64,000 nt of DNA, taken from Acheta domesticus (Eukaryota > Arthropoda > Insecta > Orthoptera > Gryllidae). The position numbers and the translations under genes were made by a program. The stretch is taken from positions 137,627,775-137,691,774 of the forward strand of contig JAHLJT010008756.1 of the NCBI GenBank assembly GCA_031308135.1, in the 5' to 3' direction. Shown here in pieces: positions 44,279 to 54,589 of the stretch. The notes below the pieces were generated by a model that was not told the DNA's origin, ran no database searches, and worked only from the letters and a program-made list of their open reading frames with translations. The first letter of the stretch is position 1; each line of letters starts with the position of its first letter.

Positions 44279-44467
44279 TCATGCCATGGTCTCCCGCTCG
44301 TGGCATCGACCTTCATAACACTGTCCTAGAGGCCCTTGATCCTGGGATCCTTGAATCCTCAGCGGAATGATGGCTAATGAACAGAAAATTTGTTGGCTCA
44401 TTTCTCTAAACATTTTCGTGACTTCAGCAAGGGTGTCTGGAATGTCTAGGGAATGTTCAAGGGTCAT
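44279..44467 (-). CDS. Candidate upstream coding segment of the same locus
   Basis: An open minus-strand segment with MTLEHSLDIPDTLAEVTKMF, REMSQQIFCSLAIIPLRIQG and GPLGQCYEGRCHERETMA before TGA. It reads protein-like and lies about 180 bp upstream of the candidate exon at 43840-44099. No clear splice pair was found, and a pseudogene is equally possible. Confidence 0.28.
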   Translation of the reverse strand: MTLEHSLDIPDTLAEVTKMFREMSQQIFCSLAIIPLRIQGSQDQGPLGQCYEGRCHERETMA

Positions 44468-44474
44468 AAAAACT

Positions 44475-46005
44475 GATCATCATAATGCCTCCTTCAGATT
44501 TGCCTGCTTCGCTTTCAAACAGCACTAAAAGCAACTTTCATCAAATGTCCATCAAAATATAATGCTGATCTAGTCTTTAAGTATTATTTCTTCTTTAAAA
44601 TTTAATGAGGCGAACAACTGGAAAGTAGTAATTTCGGATCTTCAAATTTCGACGAAGCCGGGAGAGTTGGCATAGAAGGAAACTGTGAAGAACTCGATAG
44701 CAGGAAAAACTAGTTAAAAGGGAAAGCTTAAGAGATTTTGATTACTCCGAACAGCAAGAAAACTTCTCTTCAGGAACAGATTCCGTTTAAAAATATACAA
44801 TAAGATAAATTTTTTAAAAAATAATATATAATTTTTACTTGAAAAATTTTAGATTTCCAACCTAAAATTTGGATTATACAGTTCATTTCCCCGTCATCGA
44901 GAGATACAGCGTGACTGCCACTATCTTCTTGTTACTTTCGATGTGTGTGGGCTGTCAGGTGTTTCGTTGTGGATCAGGCTCTACCCGTTGGGTAAGGCGT
45001 TTACTTGTGTATCACGTCATATTAGGAGAAGGAGAGAATGACGTGTGACTGGACACTAACCTGTCGCTCCCGATTAGTGGGCGAATCCTCACAGTTACAG
45101 CGCTTCGGGAGAAAACGCTACAGATCGAGGCCAGAGAAGCCAAGTGGCTGCAAGTGGCTGCACAGTTGGCAGAAATGATTTCTACTCGAAAGAGCTGATG
45201 CCACAAATCGGATATTTCCCGACAATTGACCAGTCACGTCTCAAGAAGAATAAATAAACACAATGTATTTTGCACGTAAGGTGATGCCCTTACATTCATT
45301 AACAATTTATCTACAACTTTACTTTCTCGTCTTACTATTTACCTCTTACATCGTTAAGAGAAAGTATTGTGTTGATACGGCAGAAATCGACGATTTTTCG
45401 CCTAAAAACTCACACTGTGAGGTCCTGGTTTCGAAATAGAGGAGAAAACGTTATCATATACGTAGAAAATTACTTTCTCTAACACATTGCGTTGCCAGAA
45501 TCCGCGTTATATGGGTCCTTAATATTGAAAAGTTGAACAACGTGTTCATCCGTCTGCATGCGCATAATGCTAGCACTTAAACTGATCAGTTGATTTCTCC
45601 CAGGCGATCTGGATTAACGTGGAACCCTGTGAGTTTGTAACGGACATTTTCATATTGGGGTACTTTACTTTAACCTTCGGGTGGGCGTGCCTACTTAACT
45701 CACAAAAGCGGGCCCGTAGGAGCACTGTATGCTGCCTCGAGAAAACAGTCTTTTGCACCCTCAAAACTTCTAATAATTAATTGAAGAAGGAAGAATAAAA
45801 ACTAACAACTATTAGTTACATTTTCAATGATAACACATTTTATAAATCACAAAAATATTGATAATTTTAGGTGTAGAATAATAAATAACACATTGTTTCC
45901 GAAAACCTTACAAAACAAAGAAAAAATATTAACTAGAAAATTGTTATTAAATAGACAAATTAATTAAATGGAACAGTGTACTATCCTTAAGTTTTAGAAA
46001 AGCAT
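44475..46005. other. Stretch without recognised gene
   Basis: AT-rich, with isolated short open frames and no supported element. Confidence 0.35.
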
Positions 46006-46015
46006 CAATTGTTTT

Positions 46016-46073
46016 TCATCTTTCCGTTTCCAATAACTCAAGAAGATGCCTCATTTCTTCGTCTGTCTCAGCC
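46016..46073 (-). CDS. Terminal exon of a two-exon minus-strand gene model
   Basis: A long pyrimidine tract (TTTTTGTTTTTCTTTCCTGAAG) ends at 46074. After one phase base the exon reads AETDEEMRHLLELLETER and stops with TGA at 46016-46018. The short acidic amphipathic helix is plausible. The exon joins in phase to the ORF at 46161-46408 across an 87-bp intron (GTAAGC..AAG), giving a predicted protein of about 101 residues. Family unknown. Confidence 0.48.
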
Positions 46074-46160
46074 CTTCAGGAAAGAAAAACAAAAATAAGA
46101 TTACAAATAATAGAAAAAAATCAACAAAAAACCACTTTCAGTATCTTTGATTTTGCTTAC

Positions 46161-46408
46161 ATTTTGCTTACGAAAATACATGTAATCGAACATTCTGAAT
46201 AAGTTAAACGTTCGTTTGGAATACTAAAAATACTTACACGAGTGGGCGCGGTAGAGCACGGAGTGCTGCAGTCAAATTTTTTTATTTTCAATTCTTCTAT
46301 ACGACTGATAGGGAAAAGGCAACTGAACACAGATTCCCGCGTTTCGTTTAGAATGTTGCGAAATGAGAATACTGAAGTCCTCTGACATGTCAAATAGCCG
46401 TACTTCAT
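46161..46408 (-). CDS. First coding exon of the two-exon minus-strand gene model
   Basis: Starts at an ATG in the context CAAAATG, the preferred insect initiation context. It reads MKYGYLTCQRTSVFSFRNIL, then NETRESVFSCLFPISRIEEL, and ends ..SITCIFVSK plus two bases before a GTAAGC donor at 46160. Those two bases plus the first base of 46073 rebuild ATG (Met), so the reading frame continues. The model has seven cysteines and a basic central part. An alternative stronger donor (GTAAGT, about 46243) would leave the frame and hit a stop. A CpG-rich block 300-500 bp upstream could be the promoter. Confidence 0.42.
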
Positions 46409-46719
46409 TTTGCTGGCCGGCGTGTGAGTGTAGTTTAGAAAGAGCTAGGAAGGTACTGCAAATAAAAACTTATTGAGGCGTACCAGAAAGGATGGCTATG
46501 CTTTTATTTTTCCTCGGTGGCGTCAGAGACCGCACGTCACCAGTTAAGGGGGAGCAGGCAACCTTCCCTCATTGCCCACTTATGTGCCAACAAGCACTGT
46601 TAGTGAATGCGATTCGATCACTTCAGGAACCCTGATTTGAAGCGTTCATTCGGTCCCAAGTGTTCGTAATCCTAGCTGAAGAGGAAGCAGAGGTCTGAGA
46701 AACAGACGTAAAGATTGCC

Positions 46720-46905
46720 CATTCCTCACCGGGCGGCGAGGAAAAGTCAAAGATCAACGAAGCCCTGCATTTGGCGCTGCAGCGGTGGGCGGCGCGACCT
46801 CTTCGCAATCCGAAAAGCAGTTCACCCTGGCGCCGCTGGGAGGGGGCGCCTCGCCCACGCGGCCCTCCGCGCGCGCAACAGCTGGCGGCTTCACGCAACG
46901 CGATT
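46720..46905. other. GC/CpG-rich island
   Basis: A CpG-dense block between a coding-like minus segment (46623-46740, reads SSPPGEEWAIFTSVSQTSAS) and repeat family C. A possible promoter-type island for the minus-strand gene at 46.0-46.4 kb. Confidence 0.45.
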
Positions 46906-47402
46906 TGAATATTTATTTATTTATTTATTTATTTATTTGTCAAAAAAACAATAAAAACTGTATGACGTGTGGGGAAAGAGATTTATCTGCGCACATTTTC
47001 TTGAGGCCCAGAATTAAAAACAAACTAGAAACAAGAATTTTGAAAATAATAATTATTTTAGAAAAATAAAAATATTTGAAAACTAATTGTTCCCGAGTTA
47101 TAGAAAATCAATTTCAACTGTAAATGAACTACAAGCAAAAGGAGTGCTCAACAAAACGTGCGCACAGTGAAGCTACTTTTACGTCCAGAAGGAAAATAAG
47201 GGGCCATCTCAGCACTTGCTCAATGGATCAAGGAAACTGGACAAAAACCTGAACGAGATGGGGCTCATTGACCCGGAGGCTGAAGTACATTACTTGTTAC
47301 AGGCGTATTCAATATTTTTAAAAAAATGTATACAACACAAACGTAAACTAATTAATTATATATCATTGTTTTGTTACAATAAACATTATTTTTCTTTTTG
47401 GC
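46905..47402 (-). mobile_element. Repeat family C, copy 2
   Basis: A copy of 42620-43110 in the same orientation, starting with an extended (TTTA)n run at 46911-46938. The two copies are preceded by unrelated sequence, confirming the left boundary at the TTTA tract. Confidence 0.72.
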
Positions 47403-47409
47403 GATCAGT

Positions 47410-48295
47410 ATAGTCTAATTGTTTAGAAACAGTTTTGCAACAGAAAAGATTTTACTTTTAATAATTATTAAATTATTAGTAAAAATGAGCTATTACTTCT
47501 TTCTCGAGTTTTCAAACCAATTGCTTCAAACAGTATGAATAAAACACGTGAGTAATTGCTCTTATTTTAAGCAATTTTTCCTTCGGTGAATAACTGCTTG
47601 GCCGAGGAGTAATTGCTTTCTTTTCGAGTCAATAAAATCGAGAATTTACTTCTACTGAGAAGCATTAGCTTCGAATTTTCGGAGCAATCTCTGTAGGTGA
47701 CTCAAATCCTATTGAATGGATACAAGATCGGTTATACACGACTGTTGTGAGCTGGTTGTGGGGTTTTAGGTAGCGAGTGAATTAATGGTGGAAGATTACT
47801 ACGATTTCGCGCCACTATGCACGACAACTGTACCACTTAACCTAACTCGGTCAAGCACGCGATACCTTCAGGAACAAGCACGCACGACGCATCATGCGCA
47901 ACGCGCGGTAGACAATCAAAAACAGACGAAAATTATTCAGAGAGAGAGAAAGAGAGAGAAGTAAATGCTCCGAGTATCGCAAAATCTTTTATTCAAATGA
48001 AAATAACCATTTGCTTATGATAATTAGTAGTTCCTACTTGTACTCGTGAGCAATTGCTATGGAGTACTTACACATTTTTATTCATATCGCCCAATAACTC
48101 GGAACACTAACAGAGCTCGTAGAATTTTATTTGTTACTTGTCTCTAGGCCACTTGAGGGGTCATTCAATAAATATTTCTAAACAAATACTCATTTCTACA
48201 TCTCCCCTGAATTCCCTAATAAACATCGTCTCTTTCTTAAAATGGAAGTATGTAAACACCACTATCTCCCCCTTTAAATGAACAGAATTACAATA
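47410..48295. other. AT-rich stretch with AG-rich tract
   Basis: No supported gene. A short AGAGAGAAAGAGAG tract lies at about 47940-47960. The motif GAGCAATTGCT/GAGTAATTGCT recurs several times between 47550 and 48060. Confidence 0.35.
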
Positions 48296-48302
48296 TTTTA
48301 AT

Positions 48303-48629
48303 TCATTGCGGGGTTTCCCCCGATTTAAACGTTTTTGATGTTTTTTCTCGTAAAATTGTGTTTTGAGAGTCTTCTCGTGTCCATTCTACTGAAATGTCTT
48401 CACATAAAATATTTGTTTTCGAAGTATACGTACACTTTTCAATACTCCACTTCCCCTCCGTCGTGCAATTTCGTAACGAACTGCTCAACCCCCTTCTGAA
48501 TAGCGTGTATTTCTTGCCCATAATTTGCCGTGGTGCGACCTTTCCCACGCTGTAAGCAATTTCTATTATTGACCTTCCCAACGACTTTTCACAACATATG
48601 AACTTTGATATCGCGAACCAGAATACCAA
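48303..48629 (-). CDS. Coding-looking open segment, unknown protein
   Basis: A minus-strand frame of about 108 codons without an ATG start, ending in TGA/TAA-rich DNA. It contains VFWFAISKFICCEKSLGRSI, CTTEGKWSIEKCTYTSKTN and DISVEWTREDSQNTILREK. It reads like part of a protein, but no splice signals or family could be assigned. Confidence 0.27.
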   Translation of the reverse strand: MVFWFAISKFICCEKSLGRSIIEIAYSVGKVAPRQIMGKKYTLFRRGLSSSLRNCTTEGKWSIEKCTYTSKTNILCEDISVEWTREDSQNTILREKTSKTFKSGETPQ

Positions 48630-48679
48630 TCAGATGCCTGCTGTGGAATGTCTCTAAATATTCGTGGAATCCCGGGACT

Positions 48680-49205
48680 TTTTATTTATGTTGTATTTAT
48701 TAATTTTTGTCAAAACAGCTAAAAACTGTGGGTGATGTGCTACGAGGAGAATTTATTCCGTGTACGTTTTCTTAATCCTGGGATCCTTATCCTGAGTCAT
48801 ATACAAGTTGAATATTTGCAGACGAAAATGTACGTTTTTGGCTAGAATTGATAAGAAAATATGTACGTTACGGTGTAATAAAAACGATAATCGATAATTA
48901 ATGTAGTCGCTAATAACCATAGCTGTTGATGCGACTTAAAATAAACAAATTAAAAAAACAAAAAAACGATTTGCAAGCTTGCCTCATCGTGCCCTTTGTG
49001 AAGGAATCCACTTCCCGCCGCCACAACATGGAGAACGATATTTTGAACAACTATATTTCCCACTTAACTCTGGAAGACGTGCACAGGTAGTGAAGTTATA
49101 TTTATGTCCAGAAGCAAAACAAGGAGCCATATCAGGGTCAGTGAAACTGGACGAAAAACTTGATCGAGATGGGGGAAGAGATTGGTGCATACCTCACATT
49201 TGTTA
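48680..49205 (-). mobile_element. Repeat family C, copy 3, diverged and interrupted
   Basis: The outer parts (48690-48800 and 49010-49205) match the other two copies (for example GTCCAGAAGCAAAACAAGGA). The central part is replaced by unrelated DNA that carries a SINE-A 3' fragment, so it is a nested insertion. Confidence 0.6.
48880..48967 (+). mobile_element. SINE-A 3' fragment nested in family C
   Basis: TAGTCGCTAATAACCATAGC and GTTGATGCGACTTAAAATAA match the 3' end of SINE-A, with its A-rich tail. 5' truncated. Confidence 0.7.
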
Positions 49206-49440
49206 AAAACCCTGATTGCTCGAAAATCGCAAAAGTTAATTTTTTTCGGCCCCTTCCTACAACTACAACGTTGAAGATAGAGGTTTTTTCTGCATGAAAT
49301 CTGCTGTTTAAAGGTAAACTGAAAATAGTCACGTACAATTTTTCGAAAATATGGGTAGTTTTAGCGTAATTTTGCGTGAAATACTTTTAATTTAATATTT
49401 TTTTCTTAAAAAGTCTTCAATATTTTTCAATACACTTTCT
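49206..49440 (+). repeat. HINE-related segment
   Basis: Shares the module of 54390-54590 and 5480-5720: CTGATTGCTCGAAAATCGC, CTTCCTACAACTACAACGTT, TTTTTCGAAAAT and GCGTAATTTTGCGTGAAAT. Confidence 0.5.
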
Positions 49441-49449
49441 CGTATATAC

Positions 49450-49890
49450 AGTGTGTGCGTGCACAAAACGTGTACTTATGTACAAATATTAATATTTAAG
49501 AAACAAGTACGAGGCATTCTCGGAAACATCAATGCAAGTCTCTTTTAGTAAATGAAAATTAATGTTTCTTTATTCCATGACAGCAAGTATCTTCTTAAGA
49601 GAAACTTGCCATTGATTTCAGGCATCAGCAAACAGACAAACAAATTTTATTTCTTCTCTTCCCATTTGTTTTCTGTTTTTATAGGATGACTAAACACTCA
49701 TGTTATAAAAAGGACTACTCATTACTCGCTAAGAAATCAAAATCAATAACTAAGATTTTGCCAATCACATTTGCACCATTGCAGAGTTAGTAACGAACTT
49801 ACCAGAAACATTACAATTTTTTTATGTCTGCTATTTATAAAGGTATTGAAAAACCCGCTTCTCCGTTGATAGCATCTCATTAAGAGCAGC
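49450..49890. other. AT-rich stretch, nothing recognised
   Basis: No supported exon or element. Confidence 0.35.
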
Positions 49891-50006
49891 CGAGTTGCCT
49901 CTCCGCTTCAGCGCAAGCGATGCAGCACACGAAGCTGGTCGCGGGCGCAACATCCTGGTGGCTGCTCTAATAGTCAAGAGGAGAGGCGCCTCCGGGATCA
50001 TCCGCG

Positions 50007-51585
50007 AGCGCCCCTCGCGGGTCAGAGAGCGCCCGCGACCCCTCCCTCGCCCTCGCGGTGGGCGGACCCGTCCCGCGCCGGCAGAGGCGAGCCTCCTCTG
50101 GAGCCTCCTCTGGAGCCCCTCGCGGGTCAGAGAGCGCCCGCGACCCCTCCCTCGCCCTCGCGGTGGGCGGACCCGTCCCGCGCCGGCAGAGGCGAGCCTC
50201 CTCTGGAGCCTCCTCTGGAGCCCCTCGCGGGTCAGAGAGCGCCCGCGACCCCTCCCTCGCCCTCGCGGTGGGCGGACCCGTCCCGCGCCGGCAGAGGCGA
50301 GCCTCCTCTGGAGCCTCCTCTGGAGCCCCTCGCGGGTCAGAGAGCGCCCGCGACCCCTCCCTCGCCCTCGCGGTGGGCGGACCCGTCCCGCGCCGGCAGA
50401 GGCGAGCCTCCTCTGGAGCCTCCTGTGGAGCCCCTCGCGGGTCAGAGAGCGCCCGCGACCCCTCCCCTCGCCCTCGCGGTGGGCGGACCCGTCCCGCGCC
50501 GGCAGAGGCGAGCCTCCTCTGGAGCCCCTCGCGGGTCAGAGAGCGCCCGCGACCCCTCCCCTCGCCCTCGCGGTGGGCGGACCCGTCCCGCGCCGGCAGA
50601 GGCGAGCCTCCTCTGGAGCCCCTCGCGGGTCAGAGAGCGCCCGCGACCCCTCCCCTCGCGCTCGCGGTGGGCGGACCCGTCCCGCGCCGGCAGAGGCGAG
50701 CCTCCTCTGGAGCCTCCTCTGGAGCCTCCTCTGGAGCCCCTCGCGGGTCAGAGAGCGCCCGCGACCCGTCCCCTCGCCCTCGCGGTGGGCGGACCCGTCC
50801 CGCGCCGGCAGAGGCGAGCCTCCTCTGGAGCCTCCTCTGGAGCCCCTCGCGGGTCAGAGAGCGCCCGCGACCCCTCCCCTCGCCCTCGCGGTGGGCGGAC
50901 CCGTCCCGCGCCGGCAGAGGCGAGCCTCCTCTGGAGCCTCCTCTGGAGCCCCTCGCGGGTCAGAGAGCGCCCGCGACCCGTCCCCTCGCGCTCGCGGTGG
51001 GCGGACCCGTCCCGCGCCGGCAGAGGCGAGCCTCCTCTGGAGCCTCCTCTGGAGCCCCTCGCGGGTCAGAGAGCGCCCGCGACCCGTCCCCTCGCGCTCG
51101 CGGTGGGCGGACCCGTCCCGCGCCGGCAGAGGCGAGCCTCCTCTGGAGCCTCCTCTGGAGCCTCCTCTGGAGCCCCTCGCGGGTCAGAGAGCGCCCGCGA
51201 CCCGTCCCCTCGCGCTCGCGGTGGGCGGACCCGTCCCGCGCCGGCAGAGGCGAGCCTCCTCTGGAGCCTCCTCTGGAGCCTCCTCTGGAGCCCCTCGCGG
51301 GTCAGAGAGCGCCCGCGACCCGTCCCCTCGCGCTCGCGGTGGGCGGACCCGTCCCGCGCCGGCAGAGGCGAGCCTCCTCTGGAGCCTCCTCTGGAGCCCC
51401 TCGCGGGTCAGAGAGCGCCCGCGACCCCTCCCCTCGCCCTCGCGGTGGGCGGACCCGTCCCGCGCCGGCAGAGGCGAGCCTCCTCTGGAGCCTCCTCTGG
51501 AGCCCCTCGCGGGTCAGACAGCGCCCGCGACCCGTCCCCTCGCCCTCGCGGTGGGCGGACCCGTCCCGCGCCGGCGGAGGCGATG
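50007..51585. repeat. Nested minisatellite: 94/105-106/118-bp unit containing a 12-bp sub-repeat
   Basis: Fifteen copies of GTCAGAGAGCGCCCGCGACC mark the units, at 50021, 50126, 50231, 50336, 50441, 50535, 50629, 50747, 50853, 50959, 51065, 51183, 51301, 51407 and 51513. Spacing changes in steps of 12 because each unit carries one, two or three copies of CCTCCTCTGGAG. The first four units have 105-bp spacing; from the fifth a single C insertion gives 106-bp spacing for two-copy units. Long open frames (up to 611 codons, LLWS/RPRP-type repeats) are artefacts: the 1-base change shifts frame without creating stops. Confidence 0.97.
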
Positions 51586-51900
51586 GAGCCACGGGCGGGG
51601 GAGGGGGACGATGCAAAGGAGACGAAGTGTTAGAGGACTTGAGGACGGGGCAAGGCTGATGAGAGGAAAAGGTGCGATAAAGGAGGGAGACGAAAATGAG
51701 AGGAAGAGATACGCAGAGCTGTGGTGGTGAAAGGGGGAGAGAAGTAAAATAAGGTGCCTGTGTTAGGGACTTAGCGGCGAAGGCCAATACATCTCAACAC
51801 ACAGGGATGCTGCGGGGAGGGTATTTGCAGGAAGTGAATGCGACATGGAAATACTGCTTTTGGTAAATGCGGAAGCGGTGGCTAGGCTGAAAGCTCAAGT
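51586..51900. other. Purine-rich unique flank
   Basis: AG-rich sequence after the array, such as GGGCGGGGGAGGGGGACGAT and later GAGGGAGACGAAAATGAGAG. No coding support. Confidence 0.4.
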
Positions 51901-51914
51901 GACTGGAAGAGATG

Positions 51915-52195
51915 GATTGGTTAATGATTCCGGGGGCGTCAACTGCTAAGGTGATTACTCCCGTAAGTGCAGTGCGTGCTGTTCTCTCGTGAGGCAGCTG
52001 TGACCTTCCCCGCTGGGTGGCGAGATCCGGCGTCGACCTACCCGTCGATTTCCCCCACCAGATACGACTCTGAGGCACACTCCGGCCGGCACATGCTCCA
52101 AGTTCCCAGTTGGTCGCCCAGGAAGTGTAATGGAAGAGTAAGGGGGAGGGCACGACCTGGAAGAGGAAGGAAAGACCGCTGGAGTCGATAGCCGA
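51915..52195 (-). mobile_element. SINE-B partial copy
   Basis: Reverse-oriented tail and middle: GATTCCGGGGGCGTCAACTG, CCGCTGGGTGGCGAGATCCG and the GTCGACCTACCCGTCGATTT region. It stops short of the 5' body and is followed by a 5S-like stretch. Confidence 0.75.
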
Positions 52196-52197
52196 AT

Positions 52198-52330
52198 TGC
52201 TTAACTACACTCAGTGACGTCAAGGAGATCAAGCGAATTCCAGACTTCGCAAGCTCCTGGGTGGGTGACCGTCTAGGAACCCCCACCCAGAGAGGCGGAC
52301 GCCGAGACCCTGGCCGAAGGGACAAAAGTC
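52198..52330 (+). pseudogene. 5S-rRNA-like stretch (possible 5S-derived SINE head)
   Basis: CTCCTGGGTGGGTGACCGTC, followed by TAGGAAC, closely matches the box-C and loop-E region of 5S rRNA (TTGGATGGGTGACCGCCTGGGAAC in the family consensus). About 35 bp upstream, AGATCAAGCG resembles the AAGTTAAGC part of the 5S A-box. The rest is diverged. It could be a 5S pseudogene or the promoter-bearing head of a 5S-derived (SINE3-type) element. Confidence 0.5.
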
Positions 52331-52439
52331 AATGACCGACTTCGATTGTCGATGACCGACTAACTTAATGGATGGTTACTCCACGTTCGACGCCAGTAAA
52401 TGGCTCAGAAAACGTTGTTATGAAGATGTAACAATTGTA

Positions 52440-52632
52440 TTTCGACGCGCGCTACATTGCCCGTTTGTTGGGGTTCTGCTCTGGCATTCGCCTGGTGTTC
52501 ATCGGAGAAATCATGGTAAACTGCCGATTAGAGCAGCCGGGCGCTATAATTCTCCTCCAGACTGTGGCTGAAACCGACCTACAAGTATGTAGCTATGTAA
52601 CTAGTGTCATAAATCCTGCTGCCGTCGGAATT
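52440..52632 (-). mobile_element. SINE-B fragment (head-side body)
   Basis: GGTTCTGCTCTGGCATTCGC, the GGTGTTCATCGGAGAAATCA region and AATTCTCCTCCAGACTGTGG correspond to the reversed body. It ends at the same internal point as the copy at 21505-21970. Confidence 0.8.
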
Positions 52633-52725
52633 GTTAATTGAAAACGCTGAAGCTGTTTATTGATATGTTCGTTAGATGGTAGGAAAAATGAATTTTCCCC
52701 CACGCAATGGCTGACTAGTTTTGTT
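52633..52725. repeat. Shared non-SINE segment at SINE-B 5' boundary, copy 2
   Basis: Nearly identical to 21970-22075 and in the same position relative to a truncated SINE-B. Confidence 0.85.
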
Positions 52726-53009
52726 TTTCTTGAAGTTTCGTTTTTCTAAAATTTGCTATATGAGATTGATTTTTGATAGATATCGTGTATTTCTTGAAAA
52801 ACTCTCCTTGATTACGTTAATAAATCATTAAATAAGAGATGGTTTCACAGATTTTTCAAGGGATTTCAAAACATGTCGCGATACAAAATACATCGTACAT
52901 TCTTTGAAGTAGTATTTTCTAATCAAAGTTATATCTGTTAGAAGTTCAATACAATTAATTCAATGTTCAACGTATTCTCATTATAATTTATTGTTTAATG
53001 TAAGTATGT

Positions 53010-53195
53010 AGGCCGAGTTCATCCGATGTCTGGAGGAGAATCGTTGCGTCCGACTGCTATGTTTGAGAGCTTTGCGTGTTTTTTCCGATCAACATCATGA
53101 GGATGCTCGAACAGTACGATAATAATTCAACTACCTTTGGTGATCAGAACGTGCACTACACTTATGGAAATAATGTCACGCCCGGGAACTAGAAG
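53010..53195 (+). mobile_element. SINE-B degraded copy with internal deletion
   Basis: AGGCCGAGTTCATCCGATGT, TCTGGAGGAGAATCG, then a jump to the tail motif TGCACTACACTTATGG and CACGCCCGG. The CA track and middle are missing. Confidence 0.65.
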
Positions 53196-53199
53196 TACT

Positions 53200-53720
53200 C
53201 AATAAATTATATAATTTTTTATCGAGAATAGAGCTTTTTCGACCACAAAGCGGCCATCTTCAGTGCACAATAAACACAAAAGTTGTGATTACATAATATT
53301 AAATTAAGAAATTAACAGTGTGAAGGTTTTAATGTATCTATTTTTGGACCCGCAATGCAGCAGAACAGCAATACGCAAAATGAAACAATTACGAGATTAC
53401 TCCTCAGCTTTCTATTGACGAGAACAAAATCTGCATACTACTTCCTATTATATAAATCAATTTATGTTTGCAAAGTTCATTAACTAATTCTCAAAAATCA
53501 AATTCACCAACTTCGCTGAACGCTAGCGATAAGATTTCGTAGTACATTTCACACTAATAATTACGATGCCGTAATGATGAATAAATAATAAATGCCATTG
53601 CTTCTTATAATGAATGCCATTGAAAACCACTTAAAAAATCTATTACATGATCGCAAGTAATAGCCTGAGCAAAAGAAGGTATTTGGTAATTGTTTACAGG
53701 ATGCCCTACATCACTGGGCG
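53200..53720. other. AT-rich stretch, nothing recognised
   Basis: No supported exon or element. Confidence 0.35.
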
Positions 53721-53724
53721 GAGA

Positions 53725-53890
53725 AAGTAAAATCCGGGGAGCGGCGCAGCGGTCGCCCAACAGGGAAGCGAGAGCGAGAACGCCCCCGCCCTCCCACTCG
53801 CCGTGTGCATGAAGCTTCGCACGGTGCCACAGCTGGCGTCCCGCCCCACGGCCGCATGTCGCTTCCCGTGCGAGGAGTACGACATCGATG
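53725..53890. other. GC/CpG-rich island
   Basis: A CpG-dense block that ends in family H-like sequence (TACGACATCGATGGCG) and is followed at once by a HINE-like element. Confidence 0.5.
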
Positions 53891-53913
53891 GCGCTGCTTC
53901 CAAAACATCCACG

Positions 53914-54579
53914 TCTTTACTTTCTCGCTACCGTTTACGCAGAAGAGAGAAATTTATGTAATGCTGCGCGAAAAAACGGCGAATATTCGGCAGAAAAACT
54001 TATTGACGTTGCGCAGCCAGAATCCATCTCTTGTGCGACCTTGATACCGAAAAACCGAATGGCGCAAAACGTCTATTTGTCCGTGTGTCCGTCCGTCCGC
54101 CCGCCCGTCCGTCCGTCCGTCCGTCCGTCCGTCCGTCTTCAACAATGTTAGCGGCTAAATCATTTGGCGGATTTTCTCCAATATTGATATTCCCCAATAG
54201 ATCTGGCTGATGCCGGGGCGCTTGAATTTGAAACCGATACTTCAATTTTTAGAGATACTTTACATGAAACCCCTGGTACATTTTCCAAATTTTCAAAAAA
54301 AGACTGTATCGATTTTGATTAACTATTGTTATTGGATAGTGTGACGGACGTTTAAGAGAATAGTGCAGGTCTCATAATCGTTGAAAACCCTAATTTTTCG
54401 AAAATCTCCAAAGTTTACTATTGTTTCGACATCTTCCTACAACTGCAATTATGAAGAGTTTTTCCCCCTGAATTAAATATGTTCTTTAAATAAAGATTTT
54501 GAAATAAGGTCATGTACATTTTTCGAACATTTGCGTAAAAGTGAGAGCGGGAAAGTTCGTGCTGTTTTAGCACTACTAG
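53914..54579 (+). mobile_element. HINE/DINE-1-like element with expanded (TCCG)n
   Basis: 5' end TCTTTACTTTCTCGC; sub-terminal repeats TACTTTC and GGGAAAGT in inverted arrangement. A tetranucleotide TCCG/CCGC array at 54079-54137 sits in the position where other copies have a short GTCY tract. The 3' end is a clean hairpin, GTGCT-GTTTT-AGCAC (54559-54573), followed by TACTAG. This is the best 3' terminus of the family in the window. 666 bp, no coding capacity. Confidence 0.6.
54079..54137. repeat. (TCCG)n tetranucleotide microsatellite
   Basis: A run of TCCG units with a few CCGC variants, inside the HINE-like element. Confidence 0.95.
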
Positions 54580-54589
54580 TTTATAAATC

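Noticed and set aside
49895..51730. A 611-codon plus-strand frame and overlapping frames
   Set aside because: Product of the nested minisatellite. Single-base unit-length changes move the repeat between frames, which real coding would not tolerate.
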